DNA of 64,000 bases from Dryas octopetala (taxonomy: Eukaryota > Streptophyta > Magnoliopsida > Rosales > Rosaceae): NCBI GenBank assembly GCA_963921425.1, contig OY992836.1, positions 3,115,825 through 3,179,824 on the forward strand, read 5' to 3'. Of the stretch, positions 22,214-34,694 are shown piece by piece. Under the pieces are notes generated by a model. The model was not told the DNA's origin, ran no database searches, and saw only the letters and a program-made list of their open reading frames with translations. A program made the position numbers and the translations under genes. The number at the start of each line of letters is the position of its first letter. The stretch's first letter is position 1.

Positions 22214-25200
22214 TTATTGATAGTAAGTTTTCAAGTGTTCAGCGTTCCAGCTATGCCTGAGAGGCTTCCCAGCTAGAGTAGCCAAGTTGTAAGTGTCAGG
22301 CTTGACTATGCCTGTAATTCTGTAGGGTCCGGTCCAGTTCGGATCGAACGAGCTCTCCTTGATGGTGAGAGGGTTCTTCTTCATGACTAGGCTGCCCAAC
22401 CCGAAGCTTCTGGGTTTGACCCTCTGATTATAGTATTTGGCTACCCTTTGTTGGTAGGCGGCTCGGTAGAGATTGGCGTCGGTTCGCCTTTCCTCGATCA
22501 TTTCCAGGCCGAGCTGAAGTCCGGTGTCATTGGTCTCCGAATCGTATGTGCCGGTCCGGAATGAGGGAGTCCCCATTTCAACCGAAACAACAGCATCAGT
22601 TCCGAAGGCCAGTGCGAAAGGTGTTTCCTTCGTAGAGTTGCGGTAGGAGGTTCGATAAGACCATAACACCTCTGGCAAGAGTTCTGGCCAGTTCCCCTTA
22701 GCATTGTCCAGTTTGGACTTCAAGGTCTTCTTGATGATCTTGTTAATGGCTTCGACCTGTCCGTTTGATTGTGGATGATAAGGGGTGGCAAAGCGCAAGT
22801 TGATGTTTAGACGAGAACAAAAACTTCTGAACTTCTTACAGTCGAATTACTTGCCATTGTCTGCGATGATCGTGTGCGGCATGCCGAACCGACATATGAT
22901 GTTCTTCCAGACGAAAGTTTCCATCCGCTCGGCCGTAGTGGTGGCTAGGGGCTTAGCTTCGGCCCATTTTGTGAAGTAGTCGACTGCTACAACCGCCATT
23001 GTGACTTGTCCTTTCGCCTTCGCATAGGGCCGATCAGATCAAGTCCCCACTGCGCGAATGGCCAGGGACTGGATATGGAGGTCAGCAATTGAGGAGGTTG
23101 ATGGGGAATCGCGGCAAACTGCTAGCATTTGGCATAGGCGCGAGACAGATGATCCGCATCCTTATTCAGCGTGGGCCAGAAATAACCCTGTCTGATCGTC
23201 TTGTAGGCGAGGGCTCTTCCTCCAGAGTGGTTTCCGCATATCCCTTCATGGATTTCCCTCAGCACATCCTGACTTTCTTGAGGGGTGACGCATCGAAAGT
23301 AGGGTAGGGAGAAACCCCTCTTGTAGAGCCGACCGTCGATGATGCTGAACCGAGCCGATCTGGTTTTGATGAGACGTGCCTTGTCCCTTTCCGGGGGAAA
23401 TATCCCGGAGACCAGATAGTTGGTGATCGGCGTCATTCAGTTTGGCTCGGCCTCGGTCTGCATGATGGTGGCTTCTTTTTCGGCGGTGCTAGGTCTGTCC
23501 AGGATTTCAACTGGTACATGTCTAGCAGATCCGGTGTCTGTGGCTGAGGCCAAGCGTGCCAAGGCATCAGCTCTGCAGTTTTCCGCCCTCGGGATTTGAG
23601 ACACCTCGTACCCCTGGAACCCTTCGAGCAGTGAGCGGGCCTTCTCGAGGTAAGCTGCCATGCTCAGCTCTCTAGTTTCATACTCTCCCAATATCTGGTT
23701 GACGATGAGTTGGGAGTCGCTGAAGACTTTTAGCTTGGCTGCGCCGAGCTCTTTTGCCAATCTGAGCCCGGCGATGAGTGCTTCGTACTCCGCTTCGTTG
23801 TTGGATGCTTGAAATCTGAAGCGAAGAGCATACTCCATCACGACTTGTTCTGGGGAGATAAGAACCAGTCCAGCCCCGCTTCCCATGGCGTTGGAAGATC
23901 CGTCCACATATAAGGTCCAAGTGAGAAGATCAGCTTGGGAGTTGTCACCGTTGGTGTTCAGGTCCGACGTGGTTGGAGCGGCGTTGGTGCCGAGCGGATC
24001 TTCCTCTGTGGTGGTGGATTCACAGATGAAGTCTGACATAGCCTGGCCCTTGATGGCCGTTCTGGGGCGATAGATGATGTCAAACTCGCCAAGCTCGATT
24101 GACCACTTGATGAGCCGACCCGAAGTCTCGGGTTTGGCCAGGATTTGTCTGAGTGGCTGATCAGTCAAGACGATGATTGAGTGAGCCTGGAAGTAGGGTC
24201 TTAGTTTCCGAGCCGAGCTGACTAGGGCGAGAGCCATCTTCTCAAATCTTGGATACCTGGTCTCGGCGTCGGCGAGGGCTCGTGTAGAAGACCGGACGTT
24301 GTACACTGCCGACCTCCCTCACCAGAACTGAGCTGAGAGCCGAGTCAGAAATGGATAGGTAAAGAAAAAGTTCTTCACCTTCCTCTTGTTTGGATAAGAT
24401 GGGAGGTTCCCCCATATGTTTCTTCAGATTTTGGAAAGCTTGTTCTTATTAGGGGGTCCATTCTATGCTCTTCCCTGCTCCCTTCAAAGCTTTGAAGAAA
24501 GGGAGACACCGGTCCGTTGATTTTGATATGAACCGATTCGGGGCGGCGACTCTTCCGGTCAGGCTTTGGATTTCCTTGCGTGTCTTTGGTGACTTCATGT
24601 TAATCAAGGCTTGGATCTTCTCCGGATTGGCCTCGATCCCCCATTGGCTGACCAGGTAGCCAAGGAACTTTCCCGACCGAACCCCAAAGACACATTTGGC
24701 TGGGTTCAGCCGCATCTGATACTCCTTCAGGACTCCGAACATGTCTGAGAGGTCCTTGACATGGTCATCCGCCTTGATGCTTTTAACCAGCATGTCGTCC
24801 ACATAAACCTCCACCGATTTGCCTATGGAAGATCTGAACATGTGGTTGACCAGCCTTTGGTAGGTGGCCCCGGCATTTTTGAGACCGAAGGGCATGACCT
24901 TGTAGCAGTACATGCCGCGATCGGTTATGAAGGATGTGTTCTCCTGGTCGGATTTGTGCATAAGGATTTGATTATACCCAAAATAAGCGTCCATGAAGCT
25001 GAGGAGCTGATGTCTTGCCGTTGCATCGACGAGCTGATCTATTCTGGGCAAGGGAAAACTGTCCTTGGGACAAGCTTTGTTCAGATCGGTGAAGTCCACA
25101 CACATCCTCCATTTCCCATTGTTCTTCTTTACCATGACCACGTTGGCAAGCCAGTTGGGATAGTTGACCTCCCGGATGAACCCGTTGTTTTGCAACTTGG

Positions 25201-28119
25201 TCACCTCTTCAGCCATGGCTGCATATCGGACCGGATCGTACGACCTCCTCTTCTGACGGACCGGTTTGCACCCCGGGTCTATGTTCAGCCTGTGGGAAGT
25301 CATCGTAAGACCAGGCGAACACTTCCGCATTGGCGCGGAGGAAGTCAAGCATAGCCGATCGCTGTTCAGGGCCGAGCTGGGCTCCTATTCGGACGAGCCG
25401 ATCTGGTGTGTCCTCCGAGATCGGTACTTCCTCCCAGGTCTCGGCCGGGAGGGGGCGAGAATCCGAGTTCGGCTCGGCCGTGAAGTCAAATGTCTCCGCC
25501 CTCGGCCACCTTCCGGAATCAGCGATGGAGTTCAGCTCCTGGGAGTTCGGCGGTTGACCCTTCTGCCTGATAGAGGTGGCATAGCAGGATCGAGCTGAAC
25601 ACTAGTCTCCCTGGATGATGATGCAGTCATCGCCCACCGGACATTTGATGAGGAGATTGGCGTAGTGGACGATACAGTCAAGGTCGACCAGGGTCGGTCT
25701 GCCTAGGATGATGTTATAAGCTGATGGCCGCTTGACAACGATGAAGTATGTCATGCAAGTTTTCTTGACAGGCCCCTTCCCGAGCGAAAGGGGAAGGTAG
25801 ATGTGTCCGAGGGGTTAACCATTTCTCCCCCGAATCTGATCAGGGCTGGCGTATCAGCTTCTAACTTGTCCTCGCCGATTCCATCTGATCGAATGCAGAA
25901 TGGTACAGGATGTTGACTGAACTTCCCCCATCGATGAAGGAACGAGCGATGGTGGTTCCTGCCACTTCAGCCACTATGACCACCGGATCATAGTGTGGGA
26001 AGATGATCCCATTCACCTCGTTTGGCTCGAAAGTGACCGGTGCCCAGTCCTTCCGCTGCCTTTTGGAAGTGCTGGGCTGACCCGCTTGGATTGACAAGGA
26101 CTCGTGGGCCTGCGCCGCCTGTCTAACGTACTCCTTCTGGGATCGGTTCGAGCTTCCCACGAAGGTTGGACCCTCGCCGATCGATCCGATGGCGGCATCC
26201 CGGACGTCAATAGTGTTGGTGGGCTTCTTCAGATCGGCTTTGGGTACCTTCGGCCCGCCGGTCAGGAACTGATTGATCTTACCCGCCCGGGCAAGAGTCT
26301 CAATCCCATCGCGGAGGGCGTAGCAATCACTCGTGACGTGGCCGTGATTGGAGTGATACTTGCAGAAGATGCCCTCCTTGATCCGATCTGGGGGTGGTCC
26401 CTTGATCTCCTTCGCGGCTGGGAGCTGATCCTTGATTTTGGAGAAGATGGACTCCAGACTGGCATTGAGGGGGGTATACTTCGTATACTGGACAAATTTT
26501 GGCCCCTTTCCCAGGAGTTGGCGCGGCTCCTCGGTCCTGGTCTTCTTGGATTGGACCTGAGGTTTGGGACTTGCGACCTCTCCTTCCTTCCGTTTGGCCG
26601 GGGTTGGCTTGGAATTCAGGGCCTCCACCTGAGCATCCCACTCTTCAGCCCTCGCCCATTTGGTGGCTTCAGCAGAAAGCTCATCGTAGGTGGATGGAGG
26701 GTTCCTCATCAGATGGGAGCGAAGTCCCCCAGCGAGCAGACCTTGCATAAGAGCATTCTTAGCCGATCTGTCGTCGCAATCGTCACACTTCGTATACTCG
26801 ATGTTGAAGCGGATCAGATAGGTCTTAAGGCTCTCTCATTCCTGCTGTTTGATGAGCGACATATCGTTCAAGTTGTAGAGTCGTTCGGATACAACCTGAT
26901 ATCTCGTCAGGAAGGCTCTCCGGAGATCGGAGAAAGAGTCAATGGAGTTCGGCTGGAGAGTTCGGAACCACCCCCGAGCCGATCCCTTCAAGGTTGAAGG
27001 GAAGATTCTGCACTTTGTGGCCTCAGATGCCTGGCGGGCCTCCATGGCGTATCTGAAGCGGTCAAGATGATCGTAGGGATCTTTAGTCTCGTCGTACTGA
27101 TCCATTTTGGGGGGCTTGGTGTCCCGAGAGACCTCAGCATCCATGATCCTGCTGGTGTATGGGAGGGGCAGTTCCTCCCCGTAGTCGGTTCTGCCGAGGT
27201 ACCCCCTGGAGACCTCGACCTGACCGAGCCGATCGTGGACACTCCGGATTTGGTTTTGTACCAGAGTCCGGACCAAATTTTCCACGTCGGGAGTGGTCGG
27301 CTCGGCTGAGGTCTCCCCCGAGCACTCAGTTCGGTCACCGAGTCTCTCGCTCACCGGCTGACGAGTGATCCTCTCACTCACCGGACGTCAGTCGGACATG
27401 ACCATGGTTTCCCCCAGTCGTTCCGCCGCGGATCGTCTCCCCGAATGAGTTTCCGATGTGGAAGGGCCTTGACTGGTGGCAGAGCCGAGTCTGCTTCTGA
27501 CTGGAACCCTGGGTTCAATTGAACCAGTTGGGTTGACATCCCCCAACCTGGATCGGATTGGAGGTCGTTGATCCGTGACTGGTTCGGCGCGGTTTCCCCT
27601 CAGGCCTTCGAGAGAGCGTTTCCTGAAGGTCGCCTGCTTCTGCTGGAGGAGGCGGTGGGCTTTCAAGAACTCGGCCTGTTCGGCCGGGGGCATGTCCTCA
27701 AAGCCTGGGAATGTGTAATCCGCGTTTTGCCGAGCCGAACGGTCGTCCACGTCGGCTGGAGTGCTCTGCCGAGAAGGAGATGGCGAAAAAACCTCCTGCT
27801 CGGTTCGGGTCTGACGCGATCGGAAACCCGACCTCCTGCTGTTCTCGAGCTGAGCGCGGTGATGCGCAAGATCCTCGGCCAGCTCGGTTTGTTTTGTGAG
27901 CAGCTCATTATTCTGCTTCAGAAGCGCATTCTCAGCGGCCAGATGTCGTTGGCTCTCCTTGAGGAGTTTGTGAGCAGCCTTGGTCTTTGAAGGACCTTTG
28001 GATTTGGCTGCTCTGGGGAGTTGTGCTCCCCTTGTCTTCTCAGGTGTCTCAGGCTAATGCTGTTCATCATTCCGGGACGCTCCTGAAGAAGAACTGCTGT
28101 CATGAAAGATGGTAGTCAT
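22214..28119 (-). pseudogene. Tat-type gag-pol polyprotein, broken by stops and frameshifts
   Basis: Gag probably starts at ATG 28119 (MTTIFHDSSSS). It continues into a charged coiled coil (HKLLKESQRHLAAENALL) and a retrotransposon Gag core (about 27100-26800), with in-frame stops near 28070, 27390 and 26836. Protease shows FIDGGSSVNILY near 25900. Frameshifts follow at about 25880, 25790 and 25350. RT (25348-24449) has KKNNGKWRMCVDFTDLNKAC and the catalytic YVDDMLVKS. RNase H follows with a frameshift near 24306. A second RNase H carries WTLYVDGSSN, NNEAEYEAL and SDSQLIVNQ (about 23900-23690), a Tat hallmark. Integrase zinc-binding and core regions are broken near 23436 and 23122-22800, but PYHPQSNGQVEAINK keeps the catalytic Glu. 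Many stops look like CGA-to-TGA or CAG-to-TAG changes. Confidence 0.92.
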
Positions 28120-28184
28120 GATGACTTGTGTGAAGGAAGAGCCTAGCACTTGCAGTGATGAACACAACGGCTGAAGACGATCTT

Positions 28185-28200
28185 CCCACAGACGGCGCCA
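28185..28200 (-). other. Primer-binding site of the Tat element
   Basis: The minus strand reads TGGCGCCGTCTGTGGG three bases inside the 5' LTR, the standard Tat-lineage primer site. An identical second copy lies at 17213-17228, outside the 3' LTR. Confidence 0.88.
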
Positions 28201-28203
28201 ATC

Positions 28204-29246
28204 TGTTGATGCAAATTCTCGTAAGGTAGATGCAACAACTTAAAGATAGTGACCTGGCTGATCCGAAGTCTAGCTGGATGATGACGTGAGATCTTCCTGT
28301 AGACAAACACAAGATCAAAGGAGTTGGACCGGTGTGGTACCAGCCAAACACGCTCCGATGATGAAGTCAGTGATGTGTGTTTGATGGTGTTTGAGTGAAA
28401 GTGAGGAAGAACAGAGGATGAACTTGGGAGAAAGGGAAGAACAAGGCAAATGTTCTGGGTTTCTCAGAAAGTTCAAGTGTGTTTTTGGTAAGCCTTTGTG
28501 AGTGGAAGTTTTGTGTGGGTATTTGTCTGGTGATGGATCAGATCCTTGGCTTTGTGCATATAAGTTGGTTTATATAGGCAAAGGAAGGTGTGATGAGTAA
28601 GTTACCTGCATATGGTTGGCTGGTTGAGAAAGATCCACGCGTTCGGCCATGAACAGTGGCATGCACAGCTACCCACCTCCTTTGCATTCAATACTGCATT
28701 GAATGCAAGTATGGAAGATTCAGGTGAACTGCCTCAATAGTCATGGATGTAGGCTGGAATATCCCATCTGTCAGAGGATCATGTCAGGTGCATTTAAGTA
28801 TGGCGGTTCGTCCCAACGTGATCTTCCTTGGAGTGGCGGCGCGGTGCCGAGCCGATTCGAACGTAGATTTCCGCGCGTAAACACGAAGTTATGTGTGTGA
28901 TCGGATCGGTTGGGGATATCCAGGCCGAGCCGGCTATGACTAGAATTTGGAGAAGATGTCTGTTTGGGGGGAGGGAGCCGAGGTAAGCCTAAGCCAAGCC
29001 GAACCGGGATGATTTTTAGGGAAGACGATCATTTCGAACTTTCGGAGATCCCCAGATCGGGTCGGGTCGAATCTGACGGGTTCATCATAAGTGGAGCCGA
29101 TCCGATCCGACGGAGAAGATGCCAAGCTGTGTGGTGACGTGGAAGTCCAAGCATGACCGTTGAAAGTCAACTCTAAAGTTGAATCTGGTCAGACACGTGT
29201 CCATCCATGACTGGCTGTGAGATCGGCGTGGGTTTATCCACAAACA
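28204..29246 (-). repeat. 5' LTR of the Tat element
   Basis: 1,043 bp, beginning tgttgatgc and ending ccacaaaca on the plus strand. The target duplication cccat follows at 29247-29251. It is the partner of 17232-18274. Confidence 0.95.
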
Positions 29247-29329
29247 CCCATAAATTGACAAAATAGAAAAATACCCATAAAATGTATAGTTGATTTAACA
29301 AGGAACAGAAAACCAAAAAAATACCCATA

Positions 29330-30362
29330 TGTTACGTGCCAAGTTTGTTGGGCTGAATTAGTCAGCTGCTTAGTAGCTAATAAATAGGGAAGTTTCCTTT
29401 TAAATTCTGTTTGTTGCTATCTAGTAAGAGGAACAGACTTAGGGCCAGTTTGGTATTGCTGTGAAGTAAAATAACTGTGAAGTAAAGTCAGCTGTAAAGT
29501 AAAGCCGTTGAGTGTTTGGTAAACTATGTTTTCAAAAGTGCTGTGAGTGCAAAAACAGTATCAAAGTGTTTGGTAAATGTTAATGTAAAAGTGTTGTGAC
29601 TGTGTATAATTACTAAAATAGACATGATGCTGAAAGTGCCTTCTACTTATTTGTTTGGTAAAAATAAAATATTTTTTTACTTATTTTTTAAATATGTGGC
29701 TACAAATTTTTATTAGCATTAATTTTTTTAAGAACAATATTATTAAATAAGTATGCCTATTATTTTTTTAAGTATATTATAATTTTAATCGTACAAATAA
29801 AATATCATAATTAATTATCAAAATATAAAATATAATTAACAATGAACATATTTTTTAATTTAAAATAAAAAAATAAAATTATAGAAATCAATAAGAGTAT
29901 TATGGCCTTATGGGTAAAATAAAATATTCATTGTTGTGATTCACTGCAGCTTTCAAAAGCACCTAGAAACATGCTTTCTGTTTTTGCTGTGGGGAGTTGA
30001 GAATTGTGGGGGAAAGCAGTTTTTATTTTTTTACCAAACACCAAAACTGCTGTAGGTGATTGAAAATTGTCATCCACAGCAGCTTTTGGGTCCTCCACCG
30101 CAATCTCAAACGGGGCCTTAGTGGTTGTTTATCCTTTCTAATTCTTTCCGTTGCTACTCCTATTTTTATGGGATAAGTTGTAAGTTGTAGCACACCTATA
30201 TAAGGTGTTGAAGTTATGAATAAAGGCACTACTTATCAAACTTATTGTTCAATTTCTTGAGTTGTTTAGAGGCAGCAGTTCCTCAATAGACTGTATTCTT
30301 AAATTTCCTTTTTCAATATAGGTTCTAGCAAGCCCAAGGGTGGTGCGGCTCAGTACATAACA
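29330..30362 (+). repeat. 5' LTR of the Reina element, interrupted by a MITE
   Basis: It starts tgttacgtgcc, is broken at 29441 by the MITE, resumes at 30121, and ends cagtacataaca just before the primer site. Apart from the MITE it is about 354 bp and closely matches the right LTR. Confidence 0.9.
29442..30117. mobile_element. PIF/Harbinger-type (Tourist-like) MITE
   Basis: A 676-bp AT-rich element with ends gggccagtttgg and caaacggggcc (imperfect inverted repeats). It is flanked by the 3-bp duplication tta (29439-29441 and 30118-30120), the PIF/Harbinger target. Internal gtttggtaaa/ttaccaaac motifs are repeated in both orientations. It does not code for a transposase. Confidence 0.85.
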
Positions 30363-30365
30363 AAG

Positions 30366-30377
30366 TGGTATCAGAGC
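30366..30377 (+). other. Primer-binding site of the Reina element
   Basis: TGGTATCAGAGC, complementary to initiator-Met tRNA, lies three bases after the 5' LTR and six bases before the gag start codon. Confidence 0.9.
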
Positions 30378-30382
30378 TTGGC

Positions 30383-31250
30383 AATGGACCAAAGGGTGGA
30401 GAATATGGAGAAAACGATGGAGTGTCAGATGAAGCAGGTTACAGAGATGTTGGAGAAACTAAGAACTCGTGTGGAGGGGATTGCAACCCAGTCCAGCCTC
30501 ATAGCATCCCAAAATTATGCTGAGAACTCCGCCAACACTAATCGAGACAAGAGAGTGCGCCACAACGAAGAACATTCTGGCAACTCCTTTGTGCCAAAGA
30601 CAGTGATTTCCCTCGCTATAACGATACCGAAGATCCTAAGAGTTGGTTGTGTCGAGTGAAGCAATTCTTTGACCTCTATGACACGCCTATGACAAACCGC
30701 GTATCCTTGGCATCCTTCCATCTTGAGGGAGATGCCCAATTGTACGTGGTACCAACTATTAAAGTAGGTGTAACCGTTGTTTCTTGGGGGAGTTTCAAAG
30801 AGGGTCTTGATGTGAGGTATGGACCTAATAAATTTCTTGATTTCTTTGGAGAACTCATTAAATTGCAACAAAATATCAATCCAGTTTTGAGAGCTGTTAG
30901 CGAAGGCTAGCCCCTTGCCACAAGATAGACAAGTGAGTTGTTTTATTAGTGGGCTCCGAGACACCATCTGAACCAATGTGCAAGCACACAAGCCTGGCAC
31001 CTTGTCCTCTGCAATTGGTTTAGCTCGACTCTACAAAGCCAGAGAAATGTCTCAACGAATGAAGCAGAGTGACTTCAAGCAACAATCTACCTTTTCGCCG
31101 TACAGTTGTCAACAATACTTTCACGTCACCAGTAAAAAAGCTGACAATAGAGAAGATGAACGAGAGGAAAAAGAAGGGCTTATGCTTCCGTTGCAACGTA
31201 CGAAAGATTTGTTCCAGGGCATTGCTACAAGAAGCTATTCTTAATTCAGG
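30383..31250 (+). pseudogene. Reina gag, frameshifted
   Basis: It starts at ATG 30383 with a coiled-coil segment (MDQRVENMEKTMECQM). After a frameshift near 30600 the Gag core reads PRYNDTEDPKSWLCRVKQFF (about 30610-30670) and LASFHLEGDAQL. Stops occur at 30908-30910 and about 30970. The zinc-knuckle start GLCFRCN (about 31173) is followed by another frameshift, so the knuckle is not intact. Confidence 0.85.
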
Positions 31251-31326
31251 ATACCCAAGAAGATAGTGATGGTGACGAAGATATGGAGATCAATGGTGGA
31301 ATTGAAGATCCACACCAAAAAAATCG

Positions 31327-32980
31327 TTGCATGCAATATTGGGAACTCTCACATCAGATACTATGCGAGTAATGGGAACCTTGGGAAGCAAATCAGTCTG
31401 TGTGCTCATTGATTCTGGAAGTACACATAACTTTGTGTGTCAGCAGGTGGCAAGGAAGCTGGGGTTGCAACCAAGTTCACCAAGCAACCTGGAAGTAATG
31501 GTAGCATCTGGAGAAAGGTTGGCCAGTGCGGGTAGATGTTCTAATGTTCAGCTCCACCTACAAGGTATTCCAATCTTAGTAGAATTTTACATACTCTCAC
31601 TTGAAGGTTATGATATTGTTCTAGGCACTCAATGTTAAGCACCTTGGGTCCCATTGAGTGGGATTTCTCCAAGCTTCAAATGAGGTTCACTCTGGATGGG
31701 AAGGTAATATCACTACGGGGGTTATCTATTTCGGAGAACTTAGTTATCAACAACATTCAGTCCTTAAGTGGAGTCAATCGTGATAGTAGCATCCTACTGA
31801 AGTTATATCCTTTAAATAGGACGACTACTATGAGAACAAGTCTCCCTTGGAAGTAAAGCAGTTGCTTGACAAGTATAGTGGTGTGTTGGCAATACCCAGT
31901 GGTCTTCCCCTTCGGCGTTTGCATGATCACAAAATTCCCTTACAATCGGGACAAGGGCCTATATCAGTTAGGCCATATCGATACCCGCATTTTCAGAAAA
32001 TAGAGATTGAGAAATTGATGGGCGAAATGTTATCCATAGGTATAATTCACACAAGCAACAGTCCCTATTCCTCTCCAGTAATTTTGGTAAAGAAGCACGA
32101 TGGCTCGTGAAGGATGTGTGTCGATTACTGGGCGCTGAATAGCATCACTATCAAAGACAAAATCCCAATCCATGTCATTGATGAACTTCTGGATGAATTG
32201 AATGGAGTCACGTTCTTTTCCAAGCTGGACCTTCGCTCCGGCTTCCATCAAAAACGAGTCCACCTAGATGACATTGAGAAAACGACTTTTCGCACTCATC
32301 ACGGCCATTATGAGTTCCTAGTAATGCCTTTCGGCCTTACCAATGCACCATCATCATTTCAAGCCCTTATGAACCAGGTATTCCAAGCTTATTTACGAAA
32401 GTTCATACTAGTTTTCTTTAATGATATATTAGTCTATAGCAAATCTTGGGTTGAGCATTTGCAACATTTGGAGATTGTTTTATCTGTTTTGGAAGCTAAT
32501 GAACTCTTTGTTAAGCAAGAGAAGTGTGAGTTTGGCAAAAATCAAGTCCATTATTTGGGACATATCATTTCAGCTTCTGGAGTGGCAGTTGATCCAAAGA
32601 AGGTTAAGGCAATGTTAAATTGGCCTAAACCAACTTCGCTAAAGGCATTGCGTGGATTGTTGGGATTAACGGGCTACTACCAAAAGTTTATTCAGAATTT
32701 TGGTAAAATAGTTGCCCCACTTACCCAAATGCTGAAAAAAGACTCCTTCTTTTGGACGCCCACAGTAGAAGAATCATTCAACAGACTGAAGGAAGCCATA
32801 ACCAATGCCCCTGTGCTAGCATTACCTGATTTTTCGAAGCGGTTCATTGTTGAATGTGATGTTAGTGGATCCGATGTAGGTGTTGTCTTAATGCAAGAAC
32901 GACCGATAGCCTTTTTTAGTCAAGCCTTGCAAGGGAAGAATTTGCTTTTATCCACATATGAAAGGATATTCTGGCACTAG
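31327..32980 (+). pseudogene. Reina protease and reverse transcriptase, broken
   Basis: Protease has the active-site motif VLIDSGSTHNF (about 31400-31430), with a frameshift near 31632. The RT domain includes PYSSPVILVKKHDGS, then a TGA at 32108-32110 where Trp is expected before RMCVDY. FFSKLDLRSGFHQ and VMPFGLTNAP follow. The catalytic motif reads FFNDILVYS (32414-32440) instead of F-F-D-D, a GAT-to-AAT change of the first Asp. The RNase H start FIVECDVSGSDVG is present. The enzyme is dead even apart from the stops. Confidence 0.9.
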
Positions 32981-34268
32981 TCCTAGCAATAAAAAAATGG
33001 CATCCATATTTGTTGGGACACCAGTTCGTGGTTCAAACTGACCACAGAAGTTTGAAGTATTTGTGGATCCAGACCATTACTACTTTGGCCCAACAGAGAT
33101 GGTTGTATAAACTCATGGGCTTTGATTTTGTCATCGAATAGAAAAGTGGCAAAGAGAATATAGTTGCAAATGCACTTTCTAGAAGAGAAGAGACATGGAA
33201 AAATGGCATTGAGGGGAAGATAAAGATGGAACTTGCAGCTATTAGTCAACCCATCCCTAATTTCATTGAAGCTATTAAAAAAGAAGTTCAATCTAGATCA
33301 GATTTGCAATCTCTGACCCATCGCATCTTGGATGAGGACGCTTTGGGACCATGGAGAATCAACAATAGGGTTATCTTTTTTCAAAGATAGAATTTATCTC
33401 TATAAAAATTGTTCTTTCATTAATGACATCCTGGAGGAATTTCATAATAGTACTCATGAAGGGTATCACAAAACTCTCCAAAGAATTAGAGCAGTTTTTT
33501 ATTGGACAGGGATGAGACACAAGGCCAGGGAGTTTATTGCAGCTTGTGATGTGTGTCAAAGGCACAAGTCCGAACAACTTGCTCCTGCAGGACTTTTACA
33601 ACTGCTTCCAATTCTGTCGCAAGTATGAGAGAACATCTCTATGGACTTTATCGATGGCTTGCCTACTTCCAGGGGTAAGACTACGATTTTCATCATTGTT
33701 GATCGGGTTTCCAAGTATGCACATTTCCTTACATTAACTCATCCTTACATTGTTGCTGGGGTTGCTCAAGTGTTTTTTGATAATGTTTTCAAGTTACATG
33801 GAATGCCAAGGACTATTGTCTGTGATCGTGATTCAATTTACAACTTTGTTTTGGTCTGAGTTATTTAAGATCAATGGTACTAGTTTCAACTTCAGCTCAG
33901 CATATCATCCACAAACGGACGGCCAAACCGAGGTCTTGAATCATACTCTTGAAATGTATCTGAGGTGCTTTACAAGTTCTAAGCCTAAGGAGTGGAGTAA
34001 ATGGCTATCCTGGGCTGAATACTGCTATAATACAAGCTTCCATTCAGCGATCAAATCTACTCCCTTTGAAGTGCTTTATGGCAAACCACCACCAACTCTT
34101 TTGTCTTATATTTTGGGCATGGCCAAGGTGGATGTAGTAGAAAAGGAGTTGATGACACGAGATCAAGTAATTAAGGAGCTGCAGACTACCATACAAGAGG
34201 CTCAAGCACGTATGAAGAAGGTGTATGATAGCCACCGTCGAGAGAGGGAGTTTGAGGAGGGCAATTAG
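32965..34268 (+). pseudogene. Reina RNase H end and integrase, broken
   Basis: RNase H continues in another frame (KKWHPYLLGHQFVVQTDHRS, about 32990-33050), with a stop near 33140. The integrase zinc-binding domain shows STHEGYHKTLQRIRAVFYW and CDVCQRHKS (about 33450-33570). The catalytic Asp residues lie in MDFIDGLP (33641) and VCDRDSIY (about 33820), and the Glu in PQTDGQTEVLN (about 33911). Frameshifts or stops at about 33370, 33628 and 33850 break it. Confidence 0.9.
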
Positions 34269-34643
34269 GTTTATTTGAAGCTTCAACCTTATCCACAAGT
34301 TTCACTCTCACTGGGAAAGAATGTGAAATTGTATCCAAAGTATTATGGGCCCTATCAAGTTGTTAGGCGAATTGGTGCAGTGGCTTATAAGCTTGATTTA
34401 CCAAGGAACTCACGGATTCATCTTGTGTTCCATGTGTCCTTGTTGAAGAAAAAAATTGGAGAACAAATTCTAGTTCAAACAGAGCTGCCCCTGACAAGAG
34501 AAGAAGATGAGTCTCTTTGTTCGATGCCTCAAGCTATTCTGGATCGTCGAGTTAGGAAGAGAAAAGAAGAGGTCCTTGTTCATTGGCGGGGTTTGTCTCC
34601 AGCTAAGGCTACCTGGGAAAATCTGGCTGCAATGAAGGAGTAG
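34269..34643 (+). pseudogene. Reina integrase C-terminus with chromodomain
   Basis: A TAG at 34266-34268 separates this from the integrase core. The frame then reads VYLKLQPYPQVSL and KYYGPYQVVRRIGAVAYKL (GPY/F module), followed by AILDRRVRKRKEEVLVHW and the chromodomain end GLSPAKATWENLAAMKE. The chromodomain is thought to steer integration to particular chromatin. It looks complete. Confidence 0.88.
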
Positions 34644-34680
34644 TTCAAAGGTTGTTACCTTGAGGACAAGGCTATTTTTT

Positions 34681-34694
34681 AAGAGGGAAGGAGT
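34681..34694 (+). other. Polypurine tract of the Reina element
   Basis: aagagggaaggag directly before the 3' LTR start tgttacgtgcc at 34695. Confidence 0.8.

Larger units (their letters stand above)
17087..29246 (-). mobile_element. Ty3-gypsy Tat-type retrotransposon with antisense gene and abnormal 3' end
   Basis: A 12.2-kb element flanked by the exact 5-bp duplication cccat (17082-17086 and 29247-29251). In its own (minus) orientation it runs: 5' LTR (28204-29246), primer-binding site, gag-pol, tandem array, antisense gene, polypurine tract, 3' LTR (17232-18274), then an extra copy of the primer-binding/leader region and the last 37 bp of the LTR (17087-17231). The Tat assignment rests on the TGGCGCCGTCTGTGGG primer site, the second RNase H after RT, and the antisense gene with 3' repeats. 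The LTRs differ at 12 of 1,043 positions by my count. Confidence 0.93.
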
